Shown here piece by piece: positions 63,121-64,000 of a DNA stretch of 64,000 nucleotides (within the stretch, counting starts at the first letter, position 1; the number at the start of each line of letters is the position of its first letter). The notes under the pieces are model-generated. The model was not told the DNA's origin and did not search any database. It saw only the letters and a list, made by a program, of their open reading frames with translations. Made by a program: the position numbers and the translations under genes. The stretch is from Myxococcaceae bacterium (GTDB lineage Bacteria; Myxococcota; Myxococcia; Myxococcales; UBA5297), in NCBI GenBank assembly GCA_017500825.1, contig JAFVYB010000080.1, positions 1 to 64,000 on the forward strand, read 5' to 3'.

Positions 63121-64000
63121 GCGGCCCGATGTCATCGCGCTTGAGTCTGAAGGCGCTCGCCCTGGCGGCCCTTCTCTCCATGCCGGCCGCCGCCCTGGCC
63201 CAGAGCGAGGCGCAGAAGCTCGACCTCACGACGCCGATGCCGCGGGTGACCCAAGGCGTCGACGCGCCATCGACCACTTCGGGCGACGCGTTGCCGGCAG
63301 GCCCCTACACGGTCGAGCAGTGCGTCGAGATCGCCGTGCGCGCGAGCGGCAAGGTGGCCGAGGCAGAGGGGCTCGTCTCCGAGTGGAAGGCGCGCCTCTA
63401 CGAGGTCGAGGCCAACATCTATCCCAAGCTCCAGGGTCTGGCCCTGGCCGCGCCCATGTTCACCGTCGAGGCCAAAGACGGCGCGGACGTGCTCGGCGGC
63501 GTGAAGCGCAAGTGGAAGTCGATCTCCGACTGGGGGCCCTACTTCCGCCTCGAACTGTTGCTCGTGCAGCCCATCTTCACCTTTGGCCGCCTCTCGGCCG
63601 GCGAGGACGCCGCGCGCGCCCGCCTCCAGGTCGAACAGGCGCGGGTCGAACAGGCGCGCAATGCCGTCGCTCTTGAGACGCGCAAATTCTACTACCTGCA
63701 CCTCTACGCGAAGAGCGTGCTCCCCCTCCTTGAGAACGCCCGCAAGACGCTCGACGGCGTGCTCGAACAGGCCCGGGCCATGCACGCGGAAGCCTCGGGC
63801 AAGGTCTCGACCGCGGATCTGATGAAGCTGGAGGTGGCTTCCATCGAGGTCGACAAGTTCCTCGTCGAGGCCAATACCGGCGCCGGGCTCTCGCTCGCCG
63901 CGCTCAGGCACACGATGGGGCTTCTGCCAGACGCGCCGCTCACCCTCGCCGACACGCGCCTGCCCAAAGAGCCGCCCGCCTCGCCAGCGCTTTCCGAGCT
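63117..64000 (+). CDS. TolC-like outer-membrane efflux protein (partial)
   Basis: At least 294 residues; the gene continues beyond the window, so it is partial at its 3' end. Signal peptide ending AAALAQ. The N-terminal half of an outer-membrane-factor repeat follows: YTVEQCVEIAV, helical coiled-coil segments, and LLVQPIFTFGRLSAGEDAA, which is the characteristic beta-strand-to-helix signature of TolC-type proteins. ATG 63117 overlaps the MlaC-like stop by four bases. It completes an exporter, periplasmic carrier and outer-membrane channel set. Confidence 0.85.
   Translation, partial: MSGPMSSRLSLKALALAALLSMPAAALAQSEAQKLDLTTPMPRVTQGVDAPSTTSGDALPAGPYTVEQCVEIAVRASGKVAEAEGLVSEWKARLYEVEANIYPKLQGLALAAPMFTVEAKDGADVLGGVKRKWKSISDWGPYFRLELLLVQPIFTFGRLSAGEDAARARLQVEQARVEQARNAVALETRKFYYLHLYAKSVLPLLENARKTLDGVLEQARAMHAEASGKVSTADLMKLEVASIEVDKFLVEANTGAGLSLAALRHTMGLLPDAPLTLADTRLPKEPPASPALSE

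Overview
The window is GC-rich and densely coded, apart from a few short AT-rich intergenic pockets. Several genes point to a myxobacterial-type deltaproteobacterium (Myxococcota). These are an mglB-mglA pair very close to the Myxococcus gliding switch, a PilZ protein of the Myxococcus paralogous (TIGR02266-like) type, an infC gene that appears to start at ATC as described for the Myxococcus dsg gene, an AgmX/PglI-type C-terminal domain, and many secreted lipoproteins with acidic or cysteine-rich linkers. The exact lineage cannot be fixed from sequence reading alone. No rRNA, phage, insertion sequence or CRISPR array was seen. There is one tRNA gene (Gln, TTG).

Left part (1-12.5 kb). The first 500 bp are AT-rich and non-coding, and hold a near-perfect sigma-54 promoter with no gene in front of it. 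A long minus-strand series follows: tgt, rlmN, cdd, etfA, etfB and an acyl-CoA dehydrogenase (a beta-oxidation electron-transfer unit), a lipoprotein gene interrupted by an in-frame TGA, and xdhB-xdhA (xanthine dehydrogenase). Three small tail-anchored membrane proteins lie on the plus strand at 11.5-12.5 kb.

Middle (12.6-41.4 kb). Large lipoproteins alternate with a GabD2-like aldehyde dehydrogenase coupled to an M23 peptidase, a B12-type radical SAM protein, a Ser/Thr kinase with a zinc ribbon, a phasin-like protein, a POT-family transporter, an outer-membrane barrel protein, serC, a zinc-finger/DUF3426-like membrane protein, tRNA-Gln, a CoxE-like VWA protein, an RlmD-type methyltransferase, PilZ, mglBA, nth, def and a 731-residue cysteine-rich lipoprotein.

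Right part (41.5-64 kb). An unusual PTS cluster (EI, HPr, mannose-type EIID and EIIC, and an AgmX-domain protein; no EIIA or EIIB seen) is followed by an alpha/beta hydrolase lipoprotein and the translation block infC-rpmI-rplT-pheS-pheT, then a DUF481-like outer-membrane protein, rdgB and larE. The last 7 kb, on the plus strand, hold myo-inositol-1-phosphate synthase, a CDP-alcohol phosphatidyltransferase fused to a GtrA-like domain, an RND/MMPL exporter, an MlaC-like periplasmic lipid carrier and a TolC-like protein that runs off the edge. Read together they suggest synthesis of an inositol phospholipid and its movement through the envelope. This is the best candidate for an undescribed system in the window.
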